Below, piece by piece: positions 10,603 to 22,654 of a DNA stretch of 64,000 nt. The DNA lies in the NCBI GenBank assembly GCA_036245805.1, contig BTRK01000001.1:21645087-21709086 (forward strand), written 5' to 3'. The notes under the pieces are model-generated. The model made no database searches. It saw only the letters and a list, made by a program, of their open reading frames with translations, and was not told where the DNA came from. A program made the position numbers and the translations under genes. The DNA comes from Pristionchus mayeri (Eukaryota > Nematoda > Chromadorea > Rhabditida > Neodiplogasteridae). Numbering within the stretch: position 1 is the stretch's first letter; the number at the start of each line of letters is the position of its first letter.

Positions 10603-13600
10603 ATGGCCACGACGATCCCTGGTTCACTAGTGAACAAGGCGAAGAAACACTTCATGGGCATGCCTGCTCCCACAGGGTTCGGTCACTTCTCATTCCCTTT
10701 TCCCTACTCTGATTCCGTTTTATTAGTTGTTGTTTAGCTACGTCCCTGGAGTGGGTCGAGGAGCCACCGGATTCACCACTCGGTCGGATATCGGTCCCGC
10801 CAAGGACTCAACTGATGTGCCCGAAACTGGTCGGTCTTTTGATTACTTCGTACTCTTTCATACTATCACGATTGGTCGTTGTTGTGTTTTCAAGTGTTTG
10901 TGATTTATGGTTTAGGCGCTGGGCCTCCCCCGAAGAAGGCAAAAGACGACGATGAGAATGAAGAGCTCAACGACAACAACTACGATGAGGTATCTGATTC
11001 TGTGCATTCCTTTCCTTTTCTTTATGTACTTCCATAAATTTCTTTTTGTTCAGTTCGAAGGCTACTCTGGTTCTCTCTTCTCGAAGGATCCATATGATGA
11101 GGAGGACGAAGAGGCAGACAAGATCTACAATATGGTGGATGACAAGATAGACGAGAGAAGGAAGGACCACAGGTGAGTCTTCTTTCTCTCTTCTATGTAT
11201 TTACAGAGAAAGATGTTTTACAATTTGACACGTGCTCGCCATTTTGGAAAATTGAAATATTTTCGATAAAAGTGAGATTGTTTCTTCGAAGCGGTGGGTA
11301 GTAGAATTTCAGATTGAATATATGAGCTATGTTCTGAATGAAGTTGCATGTTTCCAGAGAAAAGAAGTACAAGGTGGCCATTGAGAAGTATCGTAAGGAG
11401 CGACCGAAGATCCAGCAGGAATTCTCAGATCTCAAGAGACAACTGTCCAATGTAAGTGGATTCCTTATGCTCCTTAAAAGAATAATTCACGCATTCTTTC
11501 AAATATTTGATCTATTTCTCTCTTTGATATTCAATTTCTATTTCATATTTCCCTTTTTCACTATGGTATTCCATGGTTTTTTCGTTACTATTAAGAACTT
11601 TTTTGCATTGTTGAACATGTAAATATGGATTCAGGTCACTGAAGACGAGTGGGCAGCCATTCCCGAAGTGGGAGACTCGAGGAACAAAGCGAAGAGAAAC
11701 GCAAGAGCCGAGAAGTCAGTTCGCATCTTTATTCGTATTTCATTCTGTCAGCTACACGGTTAATAATATTAATGTTGGGAGCTGTTTATCGAATGGAGTG
11801 TAAAATGTAATAGTTGTTCCATTGTAGATTCACTCCGATGACTGATTCGATGCTGGCGATGGCCAGTTCGTATGGAGAGACGGGGTCGACTCTCGATGGA
11901 CGAGTGCAGTCTGGAATGATGAGCACCATCGGAGGAATGCAGTCGACGATGGGAGGAATGATGAGCACTCTCGGTACGATCACCCCCATCAGGGGAGAAC
12001 AGGTCGAGAATCCTCCTTGCAGGGGGTGGACTACTGTCCTCTGGATGGCAGACAGGGATGAAGACGGGGACGGCATCGAGTGACCTCGATCTCATCAAGA
12101 TCGGACAGGCAAGAAACAAGATCATGGACATCAAGCTCAATCAGGTTTATTACACCTTTTTGATTCCGCCCTTGTATTATGTTTGTGAGCACTTATTTGC
12201 TCGTTTAAAAAGCAAAGTTATTTCGTATATGTTTTTATTTTCTTAATTAGTGGTCTGTTCGTAATGAGTTCTCTTGTTTAGGTCTCCGACTCGGTGACTG
12301 GGCAGACAGTGGTGGATCCGAAGGGATACCTCACTGATCTCCAATCGATGATCCCCCAGTATGGAGGAGACATCTCGGACATCAAGAAGGCTCGAATGCT
12401 CCTGAAATCGGTTAGAGAACCTTACTTTGCGATTCATTTGTGTGTTTTATGTAGTCATATTAGGTTGATGCAAAAGTTTCTTTCTTTTTTTCTAAAAGGA
12501 ACATTTTAGCTTCCCCAGTTCTTTCCATTTGCCCAATCAACTAATGACTTTTCACTGTTGATACCGGCATTAGTCCACTCTATAACGGGCACTATGTTGA
12601 TCCGATTTGATCAGCGAGAATAGGACAGCTTAATTGGGAAGTAATCGAACCAGGTCTATAATACCGACTTTTCATTCGCCCGAAGCTCCGAGGAGGAAAA
12701 TGCTGGGGCTAAATTTGACACGTTATTGTGGAGTACTATGTTTCGGTATGTAGTATGACACGACAAGAGTATTCTGGAACGAATATCATTTTTGAAACAT
12801 TGGCCCAAATATAGAAATAGACTGTTTCAAAATTTTGGAATTTCAATTAATGATCACTGTATTCTTGCGCGAAGATGAAGAGGGATAAATTGCGATTTAT
12901 TCTGAAGTATCTTACTGTGTAAGCATGCATGCATAATTAAGAAAGGATTCTCCCAGCGGTTCATGAGCTGAATTTTTTGAAACTATGATTTTGAGACGCT
13001 GGAACACTTTTTGATGTCCGTTGTTTCCGAAGCACATTCGAATGCGGATTTATTGTGTTCATCTGAAGAATCAACTCTTGTCCTAGCGCTGTTTTAATTC
13101 GCAGATCAAGTACATTACTATTATAAGAAAATCAGGACCCAAACAAAAACGTTAAAAAATTGCAGTTTTCCTATGTTTCGTTTCGAAAATTTACCAACAT
13201 CATTATGCGATACGTAGATTGAAAGCAAACACGTGAAAGCAATCTACTATCACGGCCATAACATATAGTTTTTTAGAAAATCGTGAACGCCTACGCACGC
13301 CAGCAGAAATTTGAAAAATAAAAAAAGAAAGAAACTTTTGCATCAACCTGATAGATCGAATAGTCATGCTGCGCAAATAATTTAAAAATTTTAAGAATTT
13401 ATTTTTTTGAGAAAAAACGTGCCGCTTTCTGAAGATTCTGATTATTCTTGACGCCCTCCATCCAACGGTGTATCACTTTTCATCTTTTGCTCATCGCCGG
13501 GCAAAATAAACGTACCCGCAAATCATGACGTGAAAATCGTGTTTTGAGACTGCGGCACGTTTTTCTCAGCGGCGGCACGTTTTCCCAGAACGGGGTCACG

Positions 13601-16600
13601 TTTGTATTTATTCATTTTACGGGGCCAATAATATGATGAAGAATATTCAAGGTATTTGCTAAGGGAGGGTACGTTTTTTGACATGTCGATATCTACATGC
13701 TTTTCGATCTATGTATGTAGTTATTCAAAGATTCAATCATGGACATCTTTTCTTGTCCGGAAGTTGCATCAATTCCAACCTTGAGGTGCGTGAGACGAAT
13801 CCTAAGCATCCTCCCGCGTGGGTGGCCTCCGCCCGTCTAGAGGAAGTCGTCGGAAAACTTCAGGTTTGGATCCTTTACCATTTATTGTTAGACTCAATCA
13901 GTATCTGCCTACTGTAGACATTGCCTTTTCCATGAGTGGTATTAAGGTGGCTCGCAATCTGATCATGGAGGGATGCGACCACAACAAGAAGAGTGAGGAT
14001 ATCTGGCTGGAGGCTGTGAGATTGCATCCTCCCGAGACCAGCAAGTGTGAGTGGGGAAGGGGGGAGGGGGGTAGAAGGGATTGGGGAAAGGACGGGTGGG
14101 ATGCATACAGAAAGCATTCGTAGTAACTTAGTATAATAATCGATTTTAGTCGATAATATGAGTGATGTGTATAATCTGTCTATGTGTGTCTCTTGCAGCA
14201 ATCGTAGCTGCTGCAGTTCGCTCCCTCCCTCACTCAGTGAGGATATGGCTGAAGGCTGCCGATATCGAAGTGGATGTGAAGGACAAGAAGAAGGTGAGAA
14301 GGGAGAGGGGAGGAAGTGAGTGGATTAGAGTTGAACACGGATACCATTCGGAAATGTCTTATTTGTGCAGCAGATCAATACAGTCAGTATTTCATGGGGA
14401 TGTAATGAAACTATGAATGACTGGAGCATAAGATTTAATCTGCAGGTCTTCCGAAAGGCATTGGAGCAAGTGCCGACGTCCGTCCGACTGTGGAAGGCAG
14501 CGATCGAGTTGGAGGAACCAGAAGATGCACGAGTACTACTCACCCGAGCTGTCGAGTGCTGCAGGTGAGAAGGGAGGGGGGGGGTGGATGGAGAGTAGGA
14601 TGAGGGGTGGAAAGAGTACGATAAGTATTGATGAGATTATTATACTTATTAATTTAATTGTAGTTCGAGCACAGAGTTGTGGCTGGCATTGGCTCGTCTA
14701 GAGTCATACGAGAACGCGAGAAAGGTGAGAGGGAGAAGGGAATTGAGTCAATCGAGAACGAGGATGGCCCCATTATTCGTTCAATATTTTTATTATGATG
14801 TTCCGTTTTAGTTTTTCACATTATTTCTCAGAAACCCCATACATTGATATTTAATTTCACTTAGTTCTCTCTAGGTGCTCAATCGTGCTCGTGAGCACAT
14901 TCCGACGGATCGACACATTTGGTTGAGTGCAGCGAGATTGGAGGAGACGAGAGGACAGAGCGATATGGTCGACAAGATCGTCGAGAGGGTGAGAGGGGAG
15001 AGGGGAAGGAGGTTGTGACCCACAACACAGAAGCAGAATCAAAAGATGAATGGACAGGAATATGATACAGTTTCTATTCAATTTAAAATTTTAAAAAAAT
15101 GTTTTATTTTTCTTAAAATAGACTTCTGGGAATATTTTATATATTTTTAGAACTTCGAATGGTTTATTTTCAATCTGTGATATTCGCTTGACTGAAATGG
15201 ATTTCTCTCAGGCGTTGACGTCACTGAAGGCTAACATGGTGGATATGAACAGGGAGCACTGGCTGAAGGATGCTGTCGATGCCGAGGAGGCCGGGTGCAA
15301 ACTGACTGCACAGGCAATCATGTGAGGAGGAGAGGGGAGAGGGAGGGGAAGGGAGAAGGGAGTAGAACAACCATCGTGATTCCAGTTCCAATGTGCTCGG
15401 ATTCAACGTGGAGGAGGAGGACAAGAAGGCCACTTGGATGGAAGACGCAGAGAGTTTCGAGAGACAGGTCAGTTGAGGGAGAAGAGTTATTGAAGGGGGG
15501 GGGGAGGAGTTGTGATAGGTCCTACCATTTCTTCTAGATCGTTTTTATTGTTCACTCGAGATACCTTTAACTTGAACCTCGTCCATCAACTCTGTTGCAG
15601 GGTGCTGTAGCGTGTGCTCGTGCAGTGTATGGAGTGATGCTGAGGGAGATGGCGACTAAGAAGAGCATCTGGCTGGCTGCTGCCCACTTCGAGAAGCAGC
15701 ACGGAACGACGTGAGCGATTCCCTTGATTCATCTATCGATGCAACCTCCTTCCCTTGAGTGAGGACTACAGCTCATTGCTGGAACGAGCGACAGCTGCAG
15801 TGCCCCATGCAGAGACACTCTGGCTGATGCATGCGAAGAGCAAGTGGATGGGAGGAGATGTAGAACAGGCCAGAGCTATCCTAGCCAAGGTGAGGGGAAT
15901 GGGCTGGCAATCACTTGATTACTAATGCAGTCAGAGAGTGCACCTATCGATTCAGGCATTCGAGCACAATGCGAACAGCGAGGAGATCTGGTTGGCTGCA
16001 GTGAAGTTGGAGTCGGAGAATGGACAGTTCGCCCGTCAGTTTATTTTTATTGGAGAGGAGGGTCCTTTTGCATCCGTGTTGAGGGGACTGTTTGTGTAAT
16101 TTTAATGTCCGAACCATATTTACATACGGAATTTTTTAGTTTTTTGCAATACTGAGTAATGTTCCCCCTCTCTTCTCTCCTCTGCTGACTCCCCTCCTCT
16201 CAGGTGCTCGTCGTCTCCTGGAACGAGCCCGTAAGAATGCTCCCTCTGCTCGTATCTGGATGAAGTCTGCTCGCCTCGAATGGGCACTCAAGGAATTGGA
16301 GGCAGGGAAGAAGATTCTGGCTGAAGCCATCGAGATGTATGTTGATGAAGCCATTGATTGGCCACCATTTCCATTTATGATTAGTCTAGTTCTGATACTG
16401 AATTAATAGTGTGTTATTCACATGGAAATGGTCTCATTTTCAGATATCCGGATGCTCCTAAACTGCACATGATGATGGGGCAGATACTGGAGGAGGAGGG
16501 CAAGTTCGATGAGGCGAGGAAGGTGTACACTGGAGGAGTCAAGAAGTGAGTTGAGGGGATGGAAGACACTGATTGTAGAGTATATTTTCTACCATGAGAT

Positions 16601-18185
16601 GGACGGGTAGGAATTCAATGGAGTGATTTGTTGCAGATGTCCTCACTCGATTCCCCTGTGGATTCTACTGAGTAGACTGGAGGAGAGCCAGAAGCACACC
16701 ATCAAGGTGAGCAACTTGGCCTTTCTTCAGTTAGACTATGCCAACTTGATGAGAGTGTTGAATGGCCATGGTTTGTTGGCTTGTGTGAGGGTGTAATTGG
16801 CAGGCTCGTTGTGATCTGGAGAAGGGGCGACTTCGCAATCCGAAGGTGGATGCACTCTGGCTGGAGGCAGTTCGATTGGAGAAGAGAGCGGGTGAGGAGG
16901 GAGAAGAGAGGGGCCAATCGAGGGGAACAGTCCTCCAAAAATAGGCCCAAAATGACATTACGTGCCCGGTTTATAGAGTTCTGACTAGTGTAAAAGTAGA
17001 AAAACTGCCCACTTTTTACAACTTTTTGTGACGCGCTTTCGACCGCTGGAGGGAGATGGTGATGATTACAGGGACGAGGGAATTGGCAGCGGAGAGGATG
17101 GCCAGAGCACTACAGGAGTGCGAGGGCAGTGGTGAGTACTCCCACTGGGCCATTTATGAAATGTTGTTTCTATCGAAGAGAAGCCTAGTCGATGAGCGAA
17201 ATGAGTGATTGATTGGAGGAATTCTGTGGGCGGAGGCCATCTGGCTGGAGGACAGACACGGAAGGAGGGCCAAGTCAATCGATGCACTCAAGAAGTGAGT
17301 ACGGTAGAAATGGGCAAGAGAGGAGATGGGGTGATGGAGTAACTAGAGGAATGTAGTTGTCGTCGAAGATACTGGTGGATTGTTTGCTGTCGAAGCCAAT
17401 GAGTGAATTTGAGATGCGAGCACGACCCTCAAGTCCTTCTGGCGACTGCGAGATTGCTGTGGAGTGAGAGGAAAGTGAAGAAGGTATGATTGGTATCCAC
17501 TCTGATGATTGTCTCTCCTTACAAATACAATAGCATTCAAATGGAGTGATATGCTTCCATGTGCTAATCCGTGGTTGTTGTCGATAACTCGTTCTTTTTT
17601 CCCTCTCTACTCTATGTGATCCCTCTCGTAGGCTCGTGAGTGGTTCGAACGTGCGATCAAGGTGGACACTGACTTGGGAGACGCATTCTGCCATTGGCTC
17701 AAGTTCGAGCAGTGTCACGGAACGCAGGTGAGAAGGGGGGAGATGAGAAGAGGAGGGGTTCAAGGGGAATTGATCGATTACTGCCAATTTGCTCCTTGAA
17801 CGAAAACATATAATTCGCTTAATCTGTTTTGGAAACAATATTTACTAAAGAACAATGTTAATTTGGAGGAAGTTTCCTCAGGAGACATGAGTTCTAGAAT
17901 TCGATTTTTAAGGGAGTCTTTTAAGGGACTCAGTTAATATTGATTGTTTGAGGAGGAGCAGGACAAGGTTGTGAGCAGATGCAACAAGTACGAACCGAGA
18001 CACGGAGAATTGTGGACTAAGTGAGTGGAAACGAGGGATGAGGGAGGGAATAATGGGGAGAGCGAGAACACAGTAACAGAGTAGCCAACTCAACTTGAAG
18101 GTACTCGAAGAATGTGGCCAACTGGAGGAAGACGAGTGAGGAGATACTGCGAATGGCTACAGATGAAGTGTCCATTCCCACCTAA
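10603..18185 (+). CDS. prp-6: PRPF6/Prp6, U4/U6.U5 tri-snRNP splicing factor
   Basis: Spliceosome scaffold that bridges U5 and U4/U6 snRNPs in the nucleus. The N-terminal PRP1 domain is unmistakable: [61 protein letters not shown]. After a Met/Gly-rich linker come [20 protein letters not shown] and [15 protein letters not shown]. Tandem HAT/TPR helical repeats then run to the end: [76 protein letters not shown]. The end is ATDEVSIPT before TAA at 18183-18185. The ATG at 10603 matches the family start. There are many exons; donors are often followed by G/A-rich runs, and a few acceptors read GAG. One intron holds a mariner-type MITE and another a fragment of a second repeat family. Confidence 0.95.
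12460..13351. mobile_element. Mariner-type MITE in a PRPF6 intron
   Basis: An 892-bp non-coding element with about 31-bp terminal inverted repeats. The left end begins TTAGGTTGATGCAAAAGTTT, and the right end is its complement with one mismatch near the tip, each running on into a CTTTCTTTTTTT tract. TA lies immediately outside both ends (12458-12459 and 13352-13353), the target duplication expected of Tc1/mariner. The TIR tip resembles the TTAGGTTG-TGCAAAAGT ends of known mariner elements. No transposase frame is present. The host intron runs from about 12412 to 13783. Confidence 0.9.
16930..17062. repeat. Dispersed repeat fragment in a PRPF6 intron, related to the kinesin-intron MITE
   Basis: The core (about 16940-17000), including aaatgacattacgtgcccg, a 'gtaaaagtagaaaa' block and 'ccactttttac', matches 36862-36946 in the kinesin intron with modest divergence. 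The right edge 'ctttcgaccgctggag' resembles the terminal repeat of that element. It is much shorter (about 130 bp), so it is probably an internally deleted copy. Confidence 0.65.
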
Positions 18186-18668
18186 TCCCCCCTCCCCCAC
18201 AATTCAGTCGGTTGTTAGTCTCATCATCTCTTAACATGTATCTCTTCTGTAAACTGAGTACCTTCCAGTTTGTTGATTGTGGAGTCCTGAAAATGTTGTT
18301 CCATTCAAATTTCTTATTTTTTCTCGTTTCCGTTCAAATCACATCGCGTAGATTCAGATAATAATGTTATATATATTTTGTGTGAACATAATGATAAAAA
18401 TATAAAATTAGCAGGAAATGTCAATGCGTAGAATATTTTTTCTTCAAATTTACATCCCCTTCAACCTTCTCTCTCTCTCATATATTTGCATCCCCTCCCC
18501 TCCCCTCTCTCTTCCTCTTCTCTCCCTCTCCTCTCCTCCTCTCCATTCATTTTGTATTCTTCCGTCGTTGGAGAGTGGCCTTCTCTCCATTCTGTCCAAG
18601 GTACTCCTCATCCTGCCATCACATCCTCTGTACTCCCCCCTACCATATCCATCTTACAGAACGTGTTT

Positions 18669-20717
18669 ATGGAGGAGGGGCAATTCGATATGATCTCATT
18701 CAAGACTAAACCATCGAGTAGGAATCCCGTGACCGACTCTTCCAGTAGGAGTTCCCAGAGGTATACGGTAGTCACTAGAGCATTGATTGATACCGTATTC
18801 TTCCAGAGAGAAACAGAGATCGTACGATTCGGATGTCTCCTCGATGCGCAGCAATTATCTGGTGAGAATGCCGTACCCCCTATGGAAATGAGCGGGTACC
18901 GTATCCAGGACATGGAGGATCGTGAACTGGCTCACGCTATGAAGCGCATCGAAAATCTCTCCGCCGAGATAAGGTGAGATACAGTACCCCGAGTTACCAT
19001 ATCCCAACCGTACACCTCTTGCAGTGCAAACGAAGACGTGGAGGGACACGTGAAACTACTGAAAGATCGAATCGATCTGGCTAGGAAGAGTGCAGCACTT
19101 ACCATCGCGCAGGTGAGGGAAGGAGGGAAGGGATGATTACTGTAAAATGGATTACGGTATTCTAATCTTGATCGATTCAGTTGAACGACAAGATGGATGC
19201 GATCGAGCAGGCATGGGATGATCAGATCATCCACGAACAGAAGGAAATCGCCAAGGAGTGAGGACATCCATCCATTCCACCAATATAGTATACCGTACTC
19301 TACCGTACACTTTACTGTGAGAACAGAATGCATAGTCCGTGGTGTGGTGTGCGAGAGTTATCACATTTTGTTGTATTACTCGCGGAACGCGGGAGAAAAA
19401 AAGTTCCGCGAGTAATACAACAAAATGTGATAGCTCTCGCCCACCACACCACGGACTACGCATTCTGTTCTCACAGTACTCGCGTCTCTCCTGTATAATA
19501 AAACCTATACATTATTTCTTCTTGCCGTATTCCGTCGATTGCAGGGTTCTGAGCATTCTGAAGGATCTGAAGGAGGAAGATCTATCGAAAGCAATCAGTT
19601 GGAAGAAGAAGAGACGCAGCTCGAGAAGTCGCAGGTCCAGTTCACGATCGACGAGTGGCAGGTACGGTAGAGTACTATGGTACCCAGAGGGGAAGAGTCG
19701 CAACGATTGCAGTCGCAGCCAGTCTGCTTCTAGTGTGAGCAGCAACGTCAGTTCGTCGAGTTTCAGCAAGAAGGTAGGGAGAGATTAAAGATCAGAGATC
19801 AAAGATCATCCTTGAGATTGCTCATCTGGATAAGAAGGAGCGGGAGTTCGCAGGGAAGGCAAGCGAAGTGAAGAAGGATTCCCGTCAGATGGATGCAATG
19901 GCCAGAAATGTGAGGGAGATTTACTAGTGATGACGTCATCCTTCTCTCTCTCAGCTGGATTCGATCAATGAATTGGAAAGAGTTGTCTGCAACAAATTGG
20001 GTCGTCTCCAGAGTGTGGGAGATGCCAAACCGGGCAGTGCAGTCTACGGAACTGTCGAACTGGTCGATAACTACCGGATGGTGAGGGAATACGGTAACAA
20101 GAGGATACGGTATTCCGATTGCAGACTGTCGAGAATCTGGCGAGGGCCATTCGTTCTCTGAATGATGTCGCCTGCCTTCCAACCATCACCAACGAAGACC
20201 CCATCACTAAGGTACGGTAGAGTGGGTACGGTACCAGGGGTACTGAAGACTACTGTACCACTGCAGGCCGAGATCGATAAGATCTGTGTGGCGATGACCG
20301 AGTTCATGGGTCGGATCAAGGCACAATTGGGATCGAATGGAGTCAGTCTACCACTCAACTAAACAATCAAACAATCAACTAATTGCAGAATTCTGCCGAG
20401 TCAGCCTCTTCCCGTCCCCAGACGAGTGTGCGAGTCGCCCCCAAGTGAGTGAATCCCGAAGCGATTGACTGGATTACGGTACCTTGAGGAGTTCCTCTCA
20501 CTCGGCACCTCCTTCGGAGTCTGTCGGGTCGTACGAGTCTGCCAAGTGTGAGTAATACTATAATCGATTCTCACTCTTTCCTCTCTCTGAGCTACGAGAG
20601 AGAGAGAATGGGGCGGCAGATTACAGTAACCACTGGCCCATCTCAGCCACCCCCTCTGCTCGTTCTTCCTCGGTCGCAGCCAGTACTGCCCAGTCGATCG
20701 AATCGCATCAGGGATGA
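18669..20717 (+). CDS. Ser/Arg-rich coiled-coil protein, family not recognised
   Basis: Starts MEEGQFDMISFKTKP at 18669, just after an acceptor-like 'atcttacag' that could be a trans-splice site. Exons join in phase through heptad-rich stretches (HAMKRIENLSAEIR, GHVKLLKDRIDLARKSAA, MDAIEQAWDDQIIHEQKE). A basic RS segment (WKKKRRSSRSRRSSSRS) and a Ser-rich stretch (SASSVSSNVSSSSFSKK) follow. More helices come next (HLDKKEREFAGKASEVKK, LDSINELERVVCNKLGRL, TVENLARAIRSLNDVACL), then a Ser-rich tail ending QSIESHQG before TGA at 20715-20717. Coiled-coil plus low-complexity tail suggests a nuclear or scaffold protein, but I cannot name a family. It lies 484 bp downstream of PRPF6 on the same strand, so co-transcription is possible. 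One intron carries a 166-bp palindrome. Confidence 0.75.
19313..19478. repeat. 166-bp foldback palindrome in an intron
   Basis: Left arm (19313 onward, TACTGTGAGAACAGAATGC...) and right arm (...GCATTCTGTTCTCACAGTA, ending 19478) are near-perfect reverse complements over about 75-80 bp. They are separated by a short loop near 19390-19400 containing an A-run. Both ends read TA, which may be a target-site duplication. It lies wholly inside an intron of the coiled-coil gene. Confidence 0.9.
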
Positions 20718-21076
20718 AGAATGACCCCCCCCCCCCTCCCTCTCCGACCATCCCCTCACCCTTCTCTCGCCTCTAAAGGGATAAACAGGTCGTTTCCGAG
20801 ATGTTTGATGTGTTTGTACGCAGTGTATTGTACTAGATTTTAAATGCAAACAGTCGTTATTGAGTAATGCGCACATGTGCCTGATAAAATTATTCATACA
20901 CAAATGGTTGTGATCTTTGTGGAATCTATCGACGGAGCATTCACATTGCCGTACAGACATCAGTTATTTTCTGAGTGCTATTTGCTAGAAGTCCAGTTCT
21001 TTTGACCAGAAAGATAAAGGGATACCAATAGCTAAGAATCTCTGTACCTTCGCATAAATATGATTAGAGGTTAAGA

Positions 21077-22177
21077 ATGTCCGCTCCTAACAGCAGCAGC
21101 AACAACAACAACAGCAGCAACGACACTCGGGTAAAAATAGATATCTCACAAATTATGGAATGAAAGGTCAAAGATCGAAAGATTCGTTGGAAGATAGTGT
21201 GTTTATTGTCAATTTCTTCGTTTCAGCCGTTGGTGGTGACGCGAGAGGTCGCGAGGCAGATGGCTGCAGGAGGGATGGCGGTGAGTTACCATCGAATACT
21301 CGAATAGAGATGGAAACGGATAAAGAGTCGTATCTGGATGATTGTATTCAGAGGGACTTCGTGCCAGGGGGTTCTCTGGTCGATACCCGCGCCATCGGAA
21401 CTCCCGTTCTCGTGAGTCAACGTGTGGTCCACTGAGGAGAGAACGAATTGATTGCAGACTCGTCTGATGGCTGAGGCGATTCGGGAGGGGAGGATCACCC
21501 ACCAGGCGATGATGCAGCTGAAGACCATCCGCAGCGATTACCTGCTGCAGCTGCAGTGAGTCACTCCTTCCTTCCATCGAGATTTGTGAAGCCTATGAGA
21601 GGAGGAGGACTATCTAAAACTGAGTGCTTGAGGGCGGGAGGTCTCATGCGCCCGCACCTTCCTGCACCATCCAGATGCTCTTCAGGTTCGTTTGAGATGC
21701 ACTTGGGAACTGCAGTAGGACAATCACTGAGAGTGCAATTCATTTGATTCTTCATGATTGATTTGGGATTTTTGTCATAGACTCGAGAATGTTTGTGTGT
21801 CAGATCGAGGAGACGATCGGGGCTGGAGTGACGATGAGCATCCATGGGAAGAACTTCAAGGAGAAGTACGATGAGGTGAAGGCGAAGGGAGCAGAGGAGG
21901 AGGAGAGTGGGCGAGCACTTCTCACTCCAGAGCAGGTAAGAATTCTCATTCATCTTTGTGATTATTAGAATTAGATGAATTTCGTTGTACAATTATCTAT
22001 AAAAGGTGTGAAATAGGGAGATTCCGAATGGTTCGAAGGAAGTAGTAGCTGGTATCTATTGAGGGCGAGATGTGGGACGAGCTGGAGGAGATGCACGCAT
22101 TCTTCCTGAAGGGGATGGAGGAGATCAGGAAGATGGACAGGAAGATCCAGGAGGAGGAGGAGCATCGTTCTCAGTGA
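21077..22177 (+). CDS. Small charged helical protein, unknown
   Basis: Begins MSAPNSSSNNNNSSND at 21077 and ends QEEEEHRSQ before TGA at 22175-22177. Exons encode PLVVTREVARQMAAGGMA, LMAEAIREGRITHQAMMQ, then (after an unresolved join) IEETIGAGVTMSIHGKNF with KEKYDEVKAKGAEEEESG, and finally MWDELEEMHAFFLKGMEE. It is mostly helical and charged. The join between the exon ending near 21557 and the exon near 21781 only keeps frame if an 11-nt microexon near 21671-21681 is used, so the model is uncertain there. It sits 359 bp downstream of the coiled-coil gene on the same strand. I do not recognise the family. Confidence 0.6.
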
Positions 22178-22654
22178 AGAGTCTCCTTCCTCCCCCTTCC
22201 CCCCTCATCACTGCCATCTCCCCATCTTCGTTCTTTTTGTTTCGTTCATAAATCTTTTATTAAATATAATAATGTGTACGAGTTCAGCACAGAGTGGGAA
22301 GGGTGCATAGGAAGTGTGAGATTGAGAGGAAATTCCCGATGGAGGGAAGGATGAAAGATTCGAGAAGGAGAGTCAATTGGGAAGAAGCGAGAACCAGAAA
22401 CAGCGAATGAACAATGGGAATATAATACAGTGAGGAGGCAGTATTGAATGATTCGAAGGAGGAGAAGGTAGTGGCAATTGAGGAGGGGAAGAATTGGCAC
22501 GAGAGGGAGAGACACTGGGAGATTCGATCGATTGGCAAACTGTACTGTATCGGTGTCATGGGTGGAACAATTAAATAAGAGAGAAGGGGGGACTAAACCG
22601 GATGAGAATGGCTATTGCCTGTGGTTGATAGAGGAGGGAGGAGTGGAATGGAGA

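Noticed and set aside
18932..19333. 133-residue minus frame opposite the coiled-coil exons
   Set aside because: Shadow of well-phased plus-strand exons; lacks its own splice sites or motifs.
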